Shown: positions 1 through 11,200 of the stretch, piece by piece | Numbering within the stretch: position 1 is the stretch's first letter | Layout of the letters: every line of letters starts with the position of its first letter | The notes under the pieces: model-generated | Seen by the model: the letters and a program-made list of their open reading frames with translations, nothing else | Database searches by the model: none | Told to the model about the DNA's origin: nothing | Program-made: the position numbers and the translations under genes | NCBI RefSeq assembly: GCF_958298935.1 | Contig: NC_084939.1 | Span: 22,061,501-22,125,500, forward strand | Source: Phragmites australis | Lineage: Eukaryota; Streptophyta; Magnoliopsida; Poales; Poaceae | Direction: 5' to 3' | DNA: 64,000 bases

Positions 1-253
1 ATGAAAAAATTATGAATTTTTTAAGAAGAGCTGTAACAGTAGCAATCTTCAGTGCCGGTTCGTAGTCAGTGCCGATTCGTAGCTAGAATTGGCACTAATA
101 CTGATACTAATAATTAGTATCAATGTCACTTCATGCTCCTTAGTCGTTGTGTCCGCGCGGGAGTTTAATAACCGGCACTGATATGTCTTCAATACCGATT
201 ACTGTTGAATTGGCACTAATGAGACGCTACATATGTGATATTCTGTAGTAGTG
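1..253. mobile_element. Terminal part of a CACTA (En/Spm-type) DNA transposon
   Basis: The stretch ends with TTCTGTAGTAGTG (241-253), the reverse complement of a CACTA-type terminal inverted repeat starting CACTACTACAGAA. Inside it are short subterminal repeats in both orientations: AGTGCCGGTT at 51-60 against AACCGGCACT at 170-179, AGTGCCGATT at 68-77, and AATTGGCACT at 87-96 and 208-217. Clustered subterminal repeats plus a CACTA end are the hallmark of this superfamily. The other end lies left of the window, so size and coding content are unknown. No transposase reading frame is visible. Confidence 0.55.
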
Positions 254-1150
254 TGTGGGTATGATCTTCTGCCCATGGATACCCACAGATATACCTATCA
301 GCATAATCAACAGTCCAACAACCTTAGGCAACCCAACCCAAAGCTATAACCCTAGCACTCTTGCAGTCTTGTTGCTCCCTCCCCAATCCCCATTCCCAGC
401 CGCAGTCGCTTCAATGTCGATCGATCCTGGTCGCCGCCCACCTGATCAAGGTACTTGCTCCCTACCGCGCGTCGGCTGCCGGTCCCTACCGCGCGTCGGT
501 TGCCGGTCCCTACCGCGTGTCGGTTGCCGGTCCCTACCGAGCGCGACGCGTCGTCCCTGGCCCCCAGCGCACCGTTCCCTGCTGTGCGCCATGGCGCCAT
601 CTCGAGCGTCACCCTCGACCAGCTAGGCGACCACCATCATTGGACTCGGAGCCCTGCCTCCACCCGGTTGCCATCTACCCATCCATAGCCGGTCCCGCCC
701 ACTGTCCTCGCCTCCCCAAGCGTCTAACTAGCTGGTAGCCGCCCTAACCCCAACCTGCCACCGTGTGGGGCCTGTAGTGCTGCTGCTGCTAAAAACCCGT
801 GAGCGACCCGCTAGTTTCAGGTATCCGATGGGCACGAGCACAATTTTTCTGCCCGTCACTCTTAGCGGGCATGAGGCAGGTAACCTAATTCGGGTCTTGA
901 ATCAGTTACAGATCTGCTTCGTCTATACCTAATCTGATCAGTTACCATCTCTAAAATGACATGTGATATCAAACGGTGCAACATCTTAGAGACACTTCAA
1001 TCATCCCCAGATCTCGACAGAAAGAATCAATAGGCACGGTTTTACTAGCGGATGTGAATAATCCAAATCAGCGGCTCTTCCACGCCACGCAAGAATCAAT
1101 ACTACATCTGGCTACCGTCAATGCGTCACCATAGCTAAACTAAACCCTCC
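254..1150. other. Intergenic stretch, no gene recognised
   Basis: Several short open frames of about 80-125 codons overlap here on both strands around 255-740. They come from a GC-rich patch containing a 24-bp tandem repeat and have no recognisable domain. From 740 to 1150 the sequence is ordinary spacer without recognisable genes. Confidence 0.4.
460..540. repeat. Tandem repeat, 24-bp unit, three copies plus a partial
   Basis: The unit reads CCCTACCGCGCGTCGG followed by C/TTGCCGGT. It occurs at 460-483, 484-507 and 508-531, then breaks off at 532-540. Copies differ at one or two positions. The period is a multiple of three, so the repeat stays open in more than one frame, which explains the overlapping open frames around it. 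Confidence 0.85.
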
Positions 1151-2128
1151 AAAGGTCATCTTGCGCCTATTGGTTTGCATAAATTAAGACGACAATGACG
1201 TGGATGCATGGAGACAATAACCAGAAAGGGGAGCACGCTGGCTTGCAGCTTCATCGTCCTTCCGCCGGATTGGTCGCCATCGCCGTCGCGGGAGCGGGAA
1301 AAGCCGTCACCCGTGACCTCCCGGCGGCTCACGCGCGCCGCGTCGGACGAACAAAGCCGAATTCCCTTTCGCACCTGACGCGGCATGGTACGCCAGATGA
1401 CAAGTGGGGACCAGGAGATGCGACCCCACGTGTCTGCCTGCTGAGTGCCGACGTCCGCAGTGCGAGTGGGTGGGTTGAAGGGAATAACCGACGCGAATCA
1501 GCCGCAGGTCGCCGCGTATGGTTTGTCGATACGAGCGCGGCCGTATCACCCGCGCTGACTGACTCCTGGGGTCACGCCGGTCGCTGGGCCCACGCGCCAG
1601 CGAGATCGTGGAAACCGAGCGGGTGGTGCTCTGGTAACGTGGGAGCGCGAGAGGTGAGAGGGAGACAGCTCATGCCGACGGGAAGAATCACGCGCAGACG
1701 CGGGCGCCAGCGTGACGTTCCCACTGACGGGTGGGGCAAGGTGTGGTGTCCCCTCCCCCCCGCTGGAAACCAACGACCAGAAGCTACCGTACCGTATCGT
1801 ATCGCCCCGGGCGGGCCTCCTCGCGGCAGCGTTTCGCCGCGGCGGACCAGGTCAGCGCCACGTGCGGTGGCGTCCGATCGGCCGCCGCGAGGGACAGGTG
1901 GATCCCACCGGGGGGGTTCTGCACCGGGACACCAAGCGACCACCGCCGTCACGTCGCCCGCGCGCGCGCACGTCACCCGGCCGTGCCGTGCGGCTCCGGC
2001 CGCCGCGTCCGTGCGTGCGCCGCAGCGAGCTCCCGTCGTCTCGGCGAGGAACAGCGCGCGGGACCACGCCTCGCACGGGATGCTCGCGGTCGCGGATACT
2101 CGTGCTAGCCGGCCGGAACTGCAAGTGG
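1151..2128. other. GC-rich block with a long open frame of doubtful coding status
   Basis: This block is strongly GC- and CpG-rich and holds a 316-codon open frame on the plus strand (1195-2145), with long open frames on the other strand as well. The translation is rich in Arg, Pro, Ala and Gly, has no domain I recognise, and stays open mainly because GC-rich DNA contains few stop codons. It sits 1.4-2.4 kb upstream of the NAC gene and includes ACGTG cores such as CCACGTGTCT near 1426. It may be an upstream regulatory or CpG-rich region, or a decayed gene. I do not call it a gene. Confidence 0.35.
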
Positions 2129-2760
2129 ATGATGAATGGAGCTAGCTGTAAATTACGGTAGCATTTGGATGGTTGTATAAATTTATATTATATTAGGTGA
2201 TACAAGAGGTTATTTGATATTATTATTTAGTTGAATGGATAGAAACAATATATAGATAGAATCATATGAATTTTTTAAATATTTGATCAGATGTTGCATT
2301 ATCTTGTTTGAAGAATTTGGCTAAACCGCACGGTACAGGATGGATCAGTACGTAAATATGGGTTTCGGTCACCTCCGAATCAAAGTAAACTATGATGAAT
2401 TGAGCTAGTTATAAACTATGCGTGTTGGCATCCATGTGCATCGCGAGAAGGATGGATCTACCTCCGATTTAGATAATGTATATGAATAGATGCATAGACT
2501 TATACTGTATCAAGTAATACAAAAGATTATTCGATACCATTATTGGTTGGATTGATGGATGAAATCAATTTGATGGAGTCATGCATACTCTTAGAATATT
2601 CTAGCAGGTGCTGCATTGTGTCGTTCAAAGAATTTGACAAAACCACACGGTGCAGGATGGATCAAGTGCTTAAACATGGGTTTCGGTCAAACTATGATGA
2701 ATTGAGCTAGCTGTAAACTACGCGCGTTGCCTAGTGTCGCCCATGTGCATCGCCAGAAGG
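2129..2760. repeat. Diverged direct repeat upstream of the NAC gene
   Basis: Motifs starting ATGATGAAT-GAGCTAG recur at 2129, 2392 and 2694, giving periods of about 263 and 302 bp. The body between them also repeats. TGATACAAGAGGTTATTTGATA near 2198 matches the stretch near 2514, and GGATGGATCA plus GGGTTTCGGTCA near 2338-2370 match 2655-2690. It is a two-copy tandem duplication with a third partial junction and about 75-80 percent identity by eye. It may be duplicated spacer or a remnant of a repeated element. Confidence 0.7.
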
Positions 2761-3364
2761 GTGAATCAGCGTCCGATTAGAAAACGAAGATACGCGGCAT
2801 CGAACTGCGGGCGCGATCTCAAAGTATAAAAAATATCAGACATGCAGAAGAAAGGAAAAAATTGACGCCAAGGATTCAAAGCAGAAACCGTAGCTGAGAA
2901 AAGGCTGTACAATTTCGACGACGGGAGGCGAGCCAGTAATAATAATTCTACAATTTCGACGCACGCAAGTACTACCGTAAAGCTGACCAAAATACGCATC
3001 GTGATCACCATTTTTTTTAAATTTAAATCCACGGGATCACGACTAATTAGCCTTCACTGGATCAGCAGGTGTTACTTTACTCGCCGGACACAGAGATCGA
3101 CGAAGTGAACGATTGGAATCTCTAGATCCGGGGCCCACCTACCAAGCGGGGCCCACACAGCAGGCACCCTTCCTGGGCCCACATGGCAGGCAGGGTATAA
3201 TAGCACGTCCGATGCCAAAACAGCTGACGCAAGCGATGACAAAATCCTCCCCTGCTGAGCCCACCCCGACCATCCAGTCCCATCCCGCCGCCACACGTCC
3301 CGCTCGCCCAGCCGATGCGCGACACGCGTTCAGCTTGCGTCGGGTCAACCTGCCCGCCCCCAAC
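2761..3364. other. NAC upstream region, no gene seen
   Basis: This is 5' flanking DNA of the NAC gene. No coding region or repeat was recognised. Short open frames here overlap on both strands and lack any domain. Confidence 0.4.
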
Positions 3365-3433
3365 TTGCACGTGCGTCACACCGGCTCGCCCCACCCATCG
3401 GTTGACACGTGTCACACCTCCCGTCTATATAAG
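3365..3433 (+). promoter_or_regulatory. Core promoter of the NAC gene: ABRE-like G-boxes and TATA box
   Basis: A perfect palindromic G-box, GACACGTGTC, lies at 3404-3413. A second ACGTG core (GCACGTGCGTC) starts at 3368. A TATA box (CTATATAAG) lies at 3425-3433, about 150 bases upstream of the start codon, so transcription probably begins near 3455-3465. Paired ACGT-core elements are typical abscisic-acid response elements, which fits the known ABA and drought induction of the OsNAC5 class. That regulation is inferred from the family, not shown here. Confidence 0.65.
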
Positions 3434-3583
3434 CACATCGGTACGGCTTGCTAATGTTCCATTCCAATCGCCCCTTCCAGAGGCCAAGAAGACCCCAGCA
3501 ACCCCAGCTAGCCGACCTCGATAGCCTCCTCGCGATCCTCGTCCGAATCACTCGACCTGCTCCGGAGATCCTCGCTGCTCGGA

Positions 3584-5152
3584 ATGGAAATGAACTGCGG
3601 TGGCGCGCTGCAACTGCCGCCGGGGTTCCGGTTCCACCCGACCGACGATGAGCTGGTGATGTACTACCTCTGCCGCAAGTGCGGCGGCCTGCCCCTCGCC
3701 GCGCCCGTCATCGCCGAGGTCGATCTCTACAAGTTCGATCCCTGGAACCTCCCAGGTAGATAATCTTCTACTAGCGACTATCGATTGGCCAGCAGTGTTG
3801 ATCTGAGAGATGGATCGGGTATTCAGGTTGCTGATCAGAATTGGTTTGTGTGCTTTTGGATGGTGCAGAGAAGGCGATGGGAGGGGAGAAGGAATGGTAC
3901 TTCTTCTCGCCGCGGGACCGCAAGTACCCCAACGGCTCGCGGCCCAACCGGGCGGCGGGGACGGGGTACTGGAAGGCCACCGGCGCCGACAAGCCCGTGG
4001 GCTCACCGCGCCCCGTGGCCATCAAGAAGGCGCTCGTCTTCTACGCCGGGAAGCCCCCCAAGGGCGTTAAGACCAACTGGATCATGCACGAGTATCGCCT
4101 CGCCGACGTCGACCGCTCCGCCGCCGCGCGTAAGAAGACCAACAACGCGCTCAGGGTAAGCAGCTTGACCTGCTCAATTCGCAAAGCTTCTAGCTAGCGT
4201 TGCTACGCTTTTCTGTACTTGCATTCAAAGCATTTTTTTTTTTATAAAAACCATATATTTGTGGTTATAATATTAGTATCTGTAGTTTCAAAAGATTGCG
4301 AATAACAAATCTTTTTGTAAAAAAATGATTTCCTTTTGCGAATAACAAATCTTTTCGAGTTGTTCCTTTCGCGACAGCGGGTAGGCTAATTGGGTAGACA
4401 CAGGTAAAGCGCGTGCTGCATGGCGTCACGGCTTACGCACGCGCCGATAGAGACAAGGGACAGCTCCGGCGCCAATTTGACCTTATCACCCACGTACACC
4501 GCTGCCCGCATGCACATCAACGTCACTCAAGTTGATCCAACTTGTAGTATTAAAAATCTGATCAACTTTTAGTTTCGGACCTCGAATTTTCGCTAAATTT
4601 CCCCGCGCGATTTTGCAGCTGGATGACTGGGTGCTGTGCCGGATCTACAACAAGAAGGGCGTCATCGAGCGGTACGACACGGTGGACGACGCCGACGACG
4701 ACGTCAAGCCGGCCGCGGTGACCGCGGCCAAGAACCCGCGGGGGGCTGCTGCCGCGGCCGGCCGCGGCGGGGCGGCGGCGATGAAGGTCGAGCTGCCCGA
4801 CTACGCGTTGTACGGCTACGACGAGCCGGCGCCGCCGTCGGCGGGGATGCTGTGCTTCGACCGCCCGTTCGCCCCGGCGCGGGAGCCGTCCGCGGACCGC
4901 GACTCGAACTCCGTGCCGTGGCTGCAGACGGACAACTCCAGCTGCGGTTCCGAGCACGTGCTGTCGCCGTCGCCGGACCTCCCGGACCGCGACCACGCCG
5001 AGAGCCAGCCCGGCTGGATCGGCATGGGCGGCGCCGACGACGTGTTTGTCGTCGACGGCGGCTCGCTGTTCGACCTGCCGTCGCCGGGCCTGTTCGCCCG
5101 CGACGTCGCCGCGTTCGGCGACATGCTCGCGTACCTGCAGAAGCCGTTCTGA
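3584..5152 (+). CDS. NAC5: NAC-domain transcription factor, OsNAC5/SNAC type
   Basis: This is a nuclear, plant-specific transcription factor. Three exons, 3584-3755, 3869-4155 and 4619-5152, join in frame across GT-AG introns to give 330 aa, close to rice OsNAC5. The N-terminal NAC domain covers about residues 12-160. It starts [14 protein letters not shown], carries the [14 protein letters not shown]-contact stretch at about 92-102, and continues through [11 protein letters not shown] into [20 protein letters not shown] in exon 3. The rest (about 180-330) is the variable activation region, rich in Ala, Gly, Asp and Pro and ending LAYLQKPF. The two-intron layout is usual for the family. The start was chosen because it lies just before the conserved domain and downstream of a TATA box. 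Stress-responsive NACs of this clade act in drought, salt and senescence responses (family knowledge). No lesion is seen. The exons are very GC-rich, as in many grass genes. Confidence 0.95.
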
Positions 5153-5787
5153 ATTCGCAACGACGCCGTGCGCCCTGCTCTAGCCCACTGACCACTGACA
5201 TGTATGTTCAGGTCGTGTAACTCGGTTCAGGTGAAATTACGAGTCGATCTAGGTGTAGCACAGCGAAACCAAAACCACCGTGACACTCCCTGCAGCAGAT
5301 CATAGATAAACTGGGTGAATTATCCGCCCAGTCGCCGATCGGGTGTGAGGTTTTCTGCACCACATCAGGTTTTTTTGTTCGTCAGATCGACGTACAACTG
5401 GTTGTTGTACAATGATCTTAGCTGCCGCATGGTAGATGACCGGTGATCGTCGTTGGTAGATAGCCGTCGGATCGGGTCGATAAATCTAACCTGACAGTTT
5501 TTGTTGTGTTAGTTGGCAACTTGACATGCCTAACGAATTCAAAACAATAAACAAACAGATCAAGGAGAAGAAGAAAAAATGCAAGTTTTGGATTCAGGGG
5601 CTGTTGATGGTATTGTGTATCTAGTCTAGTGGTAGAATTGGTTCAGGTTGGTGGCTACTGGCAGACAGGCAACGCAGTAGGTTTTTGCTGAGTATTATAT
5701 GCGGTAATCGCGACGTTATGTACTAGAGTCGCTTTCGGTGGTCTCTCTCATGACCTGGAAAGCCAAATTTTGTAATGCAATTATCGT

Positions 5788-5793
5788 AATAAA
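5788..5793 (+). terminator. Candidate polyadenylation signal of the NAC gene
   Basis: An AATAAA hexamer lies about 640 bases after the stop codon, followed by a TG-rich stretch (GTGTTGTAATCTG). It is plausible as the NAC polyadenylation signal, but the 3' UTR end cannot be fixed without transcripts. Confidence 0.35.
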
Positions 5794-5799
5794 GTGTTG

Positions 5800-8283
5800 T
5801 AATCTGTAATTATACATGCCCAGTTGTTTCCTTCCGGCTCAATTCGAGTGTCTTGATTCACGAAGTTTAAAAAAGTGGCTTTCTGAAGTACAATACAAAC
5901 TGAAAGAGCAGAGTTGTGGCACTTGTGTGCCATGACAGAGCTCTTCAGCAAAGTTTGTCCCTGCCATTTTTTCGCAGTTGCACGGCAAAAAAACTGCCGC
6001 TTTCTGATGGGAATCTGTTGGTGCTTAATGTGAGATCATGTGATGAACCATTGATGGTTTTAGTGAAATTGGCAAAGGTAAAGTGTAAATTCGTAATATG
6101 ATGTAGTTTGATATGCTTCTCGTAGCATAACATGGTTTGTATTTTTATATATGCAACATACTCGTATGACTGGTGTTCTAACATTCTAAATTTTTGCAAA
6201 TTTTAAAATCAATTTTTCAAAGAATCAATTCAAATCAAATTTCAAAACCTTTCTTTTTTCATCTCCCCTTGAGCCCAATCTAATCCAAATCTCTCTCAGC
6301 CCAACCCACTCTCTCCTTCTCTCTTTCTTTCTCTCCGGTCTAGCTCACCCCTCCGGCCCACTCTCTCTTTTCCCACGGCCCGCTCACGCTAGCCCAGTCA
6401 GCCTGCCATCTCCTTCTTCTTCCACTCGCTCCCGCCGTGCACGCTCGCACCTAAACTTGCTAGCCACGGGCCCCGCGCGGAGTCGCCGCCTACAGTACCA
6501 CCTGCCTACCCTCCACCACTGCCATGCCACCTCTGCCACCCTGCCTCCCCTCCCCTCTCTACGAGGTCACCGCGTGTAGGAGCCGATGACTAGCACACAT
6601 GGGCAATAGCAGGTCTTAATCATATGCCATGTGAGACACATGCAGTAAAGAGATGTCCTCCCCATCTTTTGTTCTTCTTAGCTATATAGCGAAATATGCT
6701 ATGTAGTTGCCAACTATATGCCTATTATTCCCAGCAGAAACTCTCTATTTAGTGTGAAAACATAATAGAAGATAACGCATCTGAGAAGAAAGGTTCATTT
6801 TTGGGAACATAACTGCATTTCCCCTAAAATAATCCTGTGAACATAGTTAGCAAACTCACTTTGAATAATTCGCCTATCGTCTCTGTTATGTTAGCAGTGA
6901 AGGAATATGTAGTATTTGATTGCGAAGTATATAGGGGGTGACACCTTGTGGTAACTGTGAAAATAGTGGATGAGTGTCGACGTAGGTTTCTATCTCCAAC
7001 AACTAACAAGTTTTTGGAAATTATCCTCCCCATCTAAATATCAGATAACCTGGGGCATCTACACGTGGAAACTGCAGTGTTACCCCACTCATTTTTTTAA
7101 ATGGAAAATAATGGAAATAATAGCTAGTAATGTCCTATGACTACTCACAGGATTATTATACACAATTACGACAGAATGAAGTTTGATTCCAATAGTCATG
7201 TGGAGAATCAGAGTAAAATGTCTACATGTTTTTGTACTCGTCATGAGATAGGATTATAAAATAATTGTCACTCTCATGAGTCGTGATCTTAGGATACATC
7301 AGCTTACAGATTTCCTGTGTCCTCTGTCGTCAAAATCTTGTTTAGAAACGGTGAAATCACTTCTGTTGCGCAAATTTGTAGATCATCTGGTATATTTATC
7401 TGCTCTATCAGTAACTTTTGAGAAATTAATCAGTACAACTTTGAAGTGATTATAATAAAAACCATGGTATGATTTGAATTTAAGTGAGAAATCGTGCTCA
7501 AAGCTAATATTAGCATGTTTAGTACGTAATCTGCAGAGTCCCAAGTATGCGTATGTCAGCAGTCAGAGTCAATGTTGAAGAAGTTCATACTTGAGATGGA
7601 ACTAAAATGAACAATAGTGCAGCAGCAGTCTACTACTAACTCTTGATACTACAATTATACTACATGAACTGCAGTAGATCAGGAAATTCTGCAATCACAG
7701 AAAACCAACCCACGATTGTCCTGTAATCAATTCTGGAACCAATGTGAGGCGTTCACGCGTCACATATTTGCATATTGAAATTTAGAGGAGCCTTCTTTGT
7801 CCTTTCAGTTTCTTTGCTTTTGTTTGTACATAATTTCATTTCTATTATTGCAATGTAATTATAAGCTGCTCTCCTGTCCTTATTTCAAAAATGGAAATCT
7901 AGAAGAAGCTTCAAGTAAAGCGCATACAAAGAACAATTCAGGCTAGTCTTATAAATTATGGACTTCATCTCATTATAAATTATGGACTTCCTTCTGGTAG
8001 ATCTATGTCGCTGCAGGAGCTAATTTTGTAACAATGAACAGGAGGAGCCACAGTTGGTAACATCCTATCTGCCTCTCTAACCTTCGCTCTTACAATCTCC
8101 CATTCCCCTGGCATGTTAATACAAACTTATTTGGATGGTAATAAGCTGGCACTCTTCAGTTAGCAAACTGATCATTCAGGGAAGTTGAGGATAGCTGTAG
8201 TTTTTTTCAACTCAACAGTACAGCCAATTTTTTGGATAGATAGAAATGAATTCAAGGGCTGATGGTTCAAGTACGAGAAATGG
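5800..8283. other. Spacer between the convergent NAC and ASP1 genes
   Basis: No coding region is supported here. A pyrimidine-rich stretch at about 6235-6600 (CTCTCTCC runs, GGCCCA motifs) resembles part of an LTR or leader of a decayed retroelement, but I found no ends. The part near 7800-8283 should hold the ASP1 3' UTR. Confidence 0.4.
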
Positions 8284-11200
8284 TTATGGAAAGAAAGACG
8301 TAATAGACTTGGCGCTCCTACTGCATGCTCCACGCACCCATCCGAGCTGCCCTCTCTCGTTATCATATATCACCATCTGATCCTGCATTGTAATGTCTGC
8401 AAAACAGAAGATCAAAGGCAACTATTACACAAAGATGCATTGTCTCCACTTTTCAGAAACTGGGTACTGCATGCCTGAACTATGTACCTCCAATTACGTT
8501 GAAACTCAGTTTAGCCGCCGATCCGTCAAGGATGCCCAAGCACACATTTCCAATTTTCTGTCACAAAATGTAAAGACATTTTAGCCATCATTTTGTTCAG
8601 CAGAAAAGTTTGTGGTTCGCTGCTAGTAGTCATTCGAGTATCAAGTGTTTACCGTGACAATGAGGTAGTTTTCAGGAGGGATCTCCATGACAGCATTCTT
8701 TCCACTAGCGAAGCTCAGTAACAGTGACTTAAAATCCTTCTTGACATCAAACACAGATTTGAATGACTTCTGCCCTTTCCAGCACAGAGGCAGACTGGGA
8801 TCTGACACCTGTTTAAGTGATTTGCTGAGACTACCCTTGAGCTGCAAGATAAGAATATCATTAATTCATTGTTTCTTTCTTCAAGTTCATGGCAGTTGGA
8901 ATGCATCATGGTCGAAATTTACCGCAGAAACCACAGCTTGGTATGGCTGGGCAGAAAAGTAGGTATAGGTGCTACCACTGTCAAACACCACCTCCATTGG
9001 CTTCACACCTAGCGAACGTCTATCGAAGTACAGTGTTGCTGAGCCAGGTGAGTAGTAGTTCCTGGAGAAACAATGTTCTACAATACGTCAAACCAAATGA
9101 AAAGTCAAGAAAAGGCTTATTAATGGTCTTATGCTATTTACAATTCATGGATATAAATCAATCATAAATACTTTCTTTATAACTGAATCAATCGTAAATA
9201 CTCAGCATTCCATTTAGGCAGTACACTTAGTATGAGTTTGTAGATTTTAATAATCATAGGTGTTTATCTTTTTTTCTCGAACACACAGGAGAGCTGCGCA
9301 TCATTGTATTAAGAAGAAGAGTGACACAGCTTATAAGTAAAATCGGATCTGAAAACCTTACAAACAGTGTATTACAACTGGCAGAGCTCAGCTCACGCGC
9401 AAGACAGATAGAGAGACAAAGAAACAAAGAACCCCAAACCCTCCAAACAACCAGCCAACCAAACCTCGGCAACAAAAAAACCCGACTAACACACAACAAA
9501 CAGCCCGGCACATACCGGCACAGAGACACCATCCGACACTCTAGGTCAACCAACGGCACCCACACCTAGCAAAGCAACCCGGCAAGAAACTGCACCCAGA
9601 CAGCCTAACAGGTGAGAAGTGTTTACCTTTAAAGTATGCTCATTAAATTCATAGATTGTTATCAAAATGTAAGAATAGACTGGAAACAATAAACGAAGTA
9701 GCAATTGTCTTTCAGACTTTAACTGGTTGTCTTGTAAAATTGATGTGAAAAACTTGTCTTGCTGTGAACACAAAGGATAAAAAGGTAGTAACTTCCATCA
9801 AATTTTGTTGATGTCAACATGACACACTATTTAACTTTCCAACTACCTTTGCAATTTATCGGTTCATGCCATTTCAGGAGTGATCAGGAAATCAATGACA
9901 TACCAACACTAGTCGTTGGACCCAGAACAAACCAAAGATTGGCAGTTAATAGAAAAAAGTTCGATAAAAAAGATTAAAAGTATACTTCTGCAAAAAAAAA
10001 GAAGTACACCAACCTTAAAACTTTATTGTTACACAGAGCTAGCAAATATGCAAGAATCAATCATTGACACGGAGAACTATACCTTTATCTGGTTATTATC
10101 GCAAGCAAGCAACATTCATGATGAATGTAATGCAATAGCGAAACAAACTCCGCAGACGACAGTGCTTACCCGGCTGTGCTCCGTGCCATGGGCACCCAAG
10201 TTACACGTGATGTAGGCACCATGGCATCACCAAAGAAGAGGAAGCCTCCTCCGTTCGTGCTGAGGCAATGACCAAGAACGTTCTTGGTGATCCCTTGCTG
10301 CTTGAGCTGTGAAAGCAGGCTAACTGATCCCCTCCCAAGCCCAAGCAGGCCATCTGTCGCTGCTTGCACCGCGCCATTTTTCCCCACTTGCTGGTCATAC
10401 CCACAGCTGTGCAAACAAAAGCAACCATCAACAACTGAACCCAGTGACACTTATCAGGAAATGTTTCACTTATGTGTTATACCCAAAGGTGAGGCTGGCA
10501 CGAACGTTGGATGAATTCCTCAGGGGCAGAGAGAAGCTGTCAGTGACGAGCACACCTTGAGAAGATGCGCTGTCTGTGTACTTTATTCGATAGTCGCATT
10601 GCTGCGGTGAGGGGCACTTGTTATTAGCGCCCAGACCACGGAGTAGTGCAGTGCAGAGTGAGTTTGCACATGGCAGCAGCTTGTTCTTCGTTGGCCGATA
10701 CAACGGGTGTGGCACCTGCAACAGCCATCAGGAAAACAACATCAAGGACCACCAAACCTTGGATCAGAGACCATGTTAAGATTCTACATGTCAAGCCGCA
10801 AACCAAGGAACATAGGACTAGAAATAAGCATCAAGCCGTCACCACCAAACGTTAGATTAGGATCGATACATCTGAAGCAAAGGTAGTAAGGAAAGATGAA
10901 ACACAAATCTTGAGCTGGAAAAGTCAGTCGATGTGGGGTATTTTGAAGCAAAAGTGATGCCGATTCTTGGGTCAAACCTACTGGCAAACTTGGAGTACAA
11001 AGGCAAGTCAAAATACACCAGAAGCATGTATGGTACAAAAAAACTTGGACCTAAAATAATAGCATATTTGTTGCAAGATCGGCGCAGAGTTCAGTTCTTG
11101 ACATGAACACCAATATACCATAGCCACAGAGTTTTCCGACAAAACAGTGCATCCAGTAACCAAGACCAGAGTTTTGATGCAATTCTGAACCATCAATACG

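Noticed and set aside
460..540. Regular repeats that might suggest a CRISPR-like array
   Set aside because: The units are directly abutting with no spacers, in a plant nuclear sequence. It is a simple tandem repeat.
4636..5220. A 194-codon Arg-rich frame and opposite-strand frames over NAC exon 3
   Set aside because: They are alternate-frame reads of the GC-rich NAC exon. The real frame continues the NAC domain and is supported by splicing phase.
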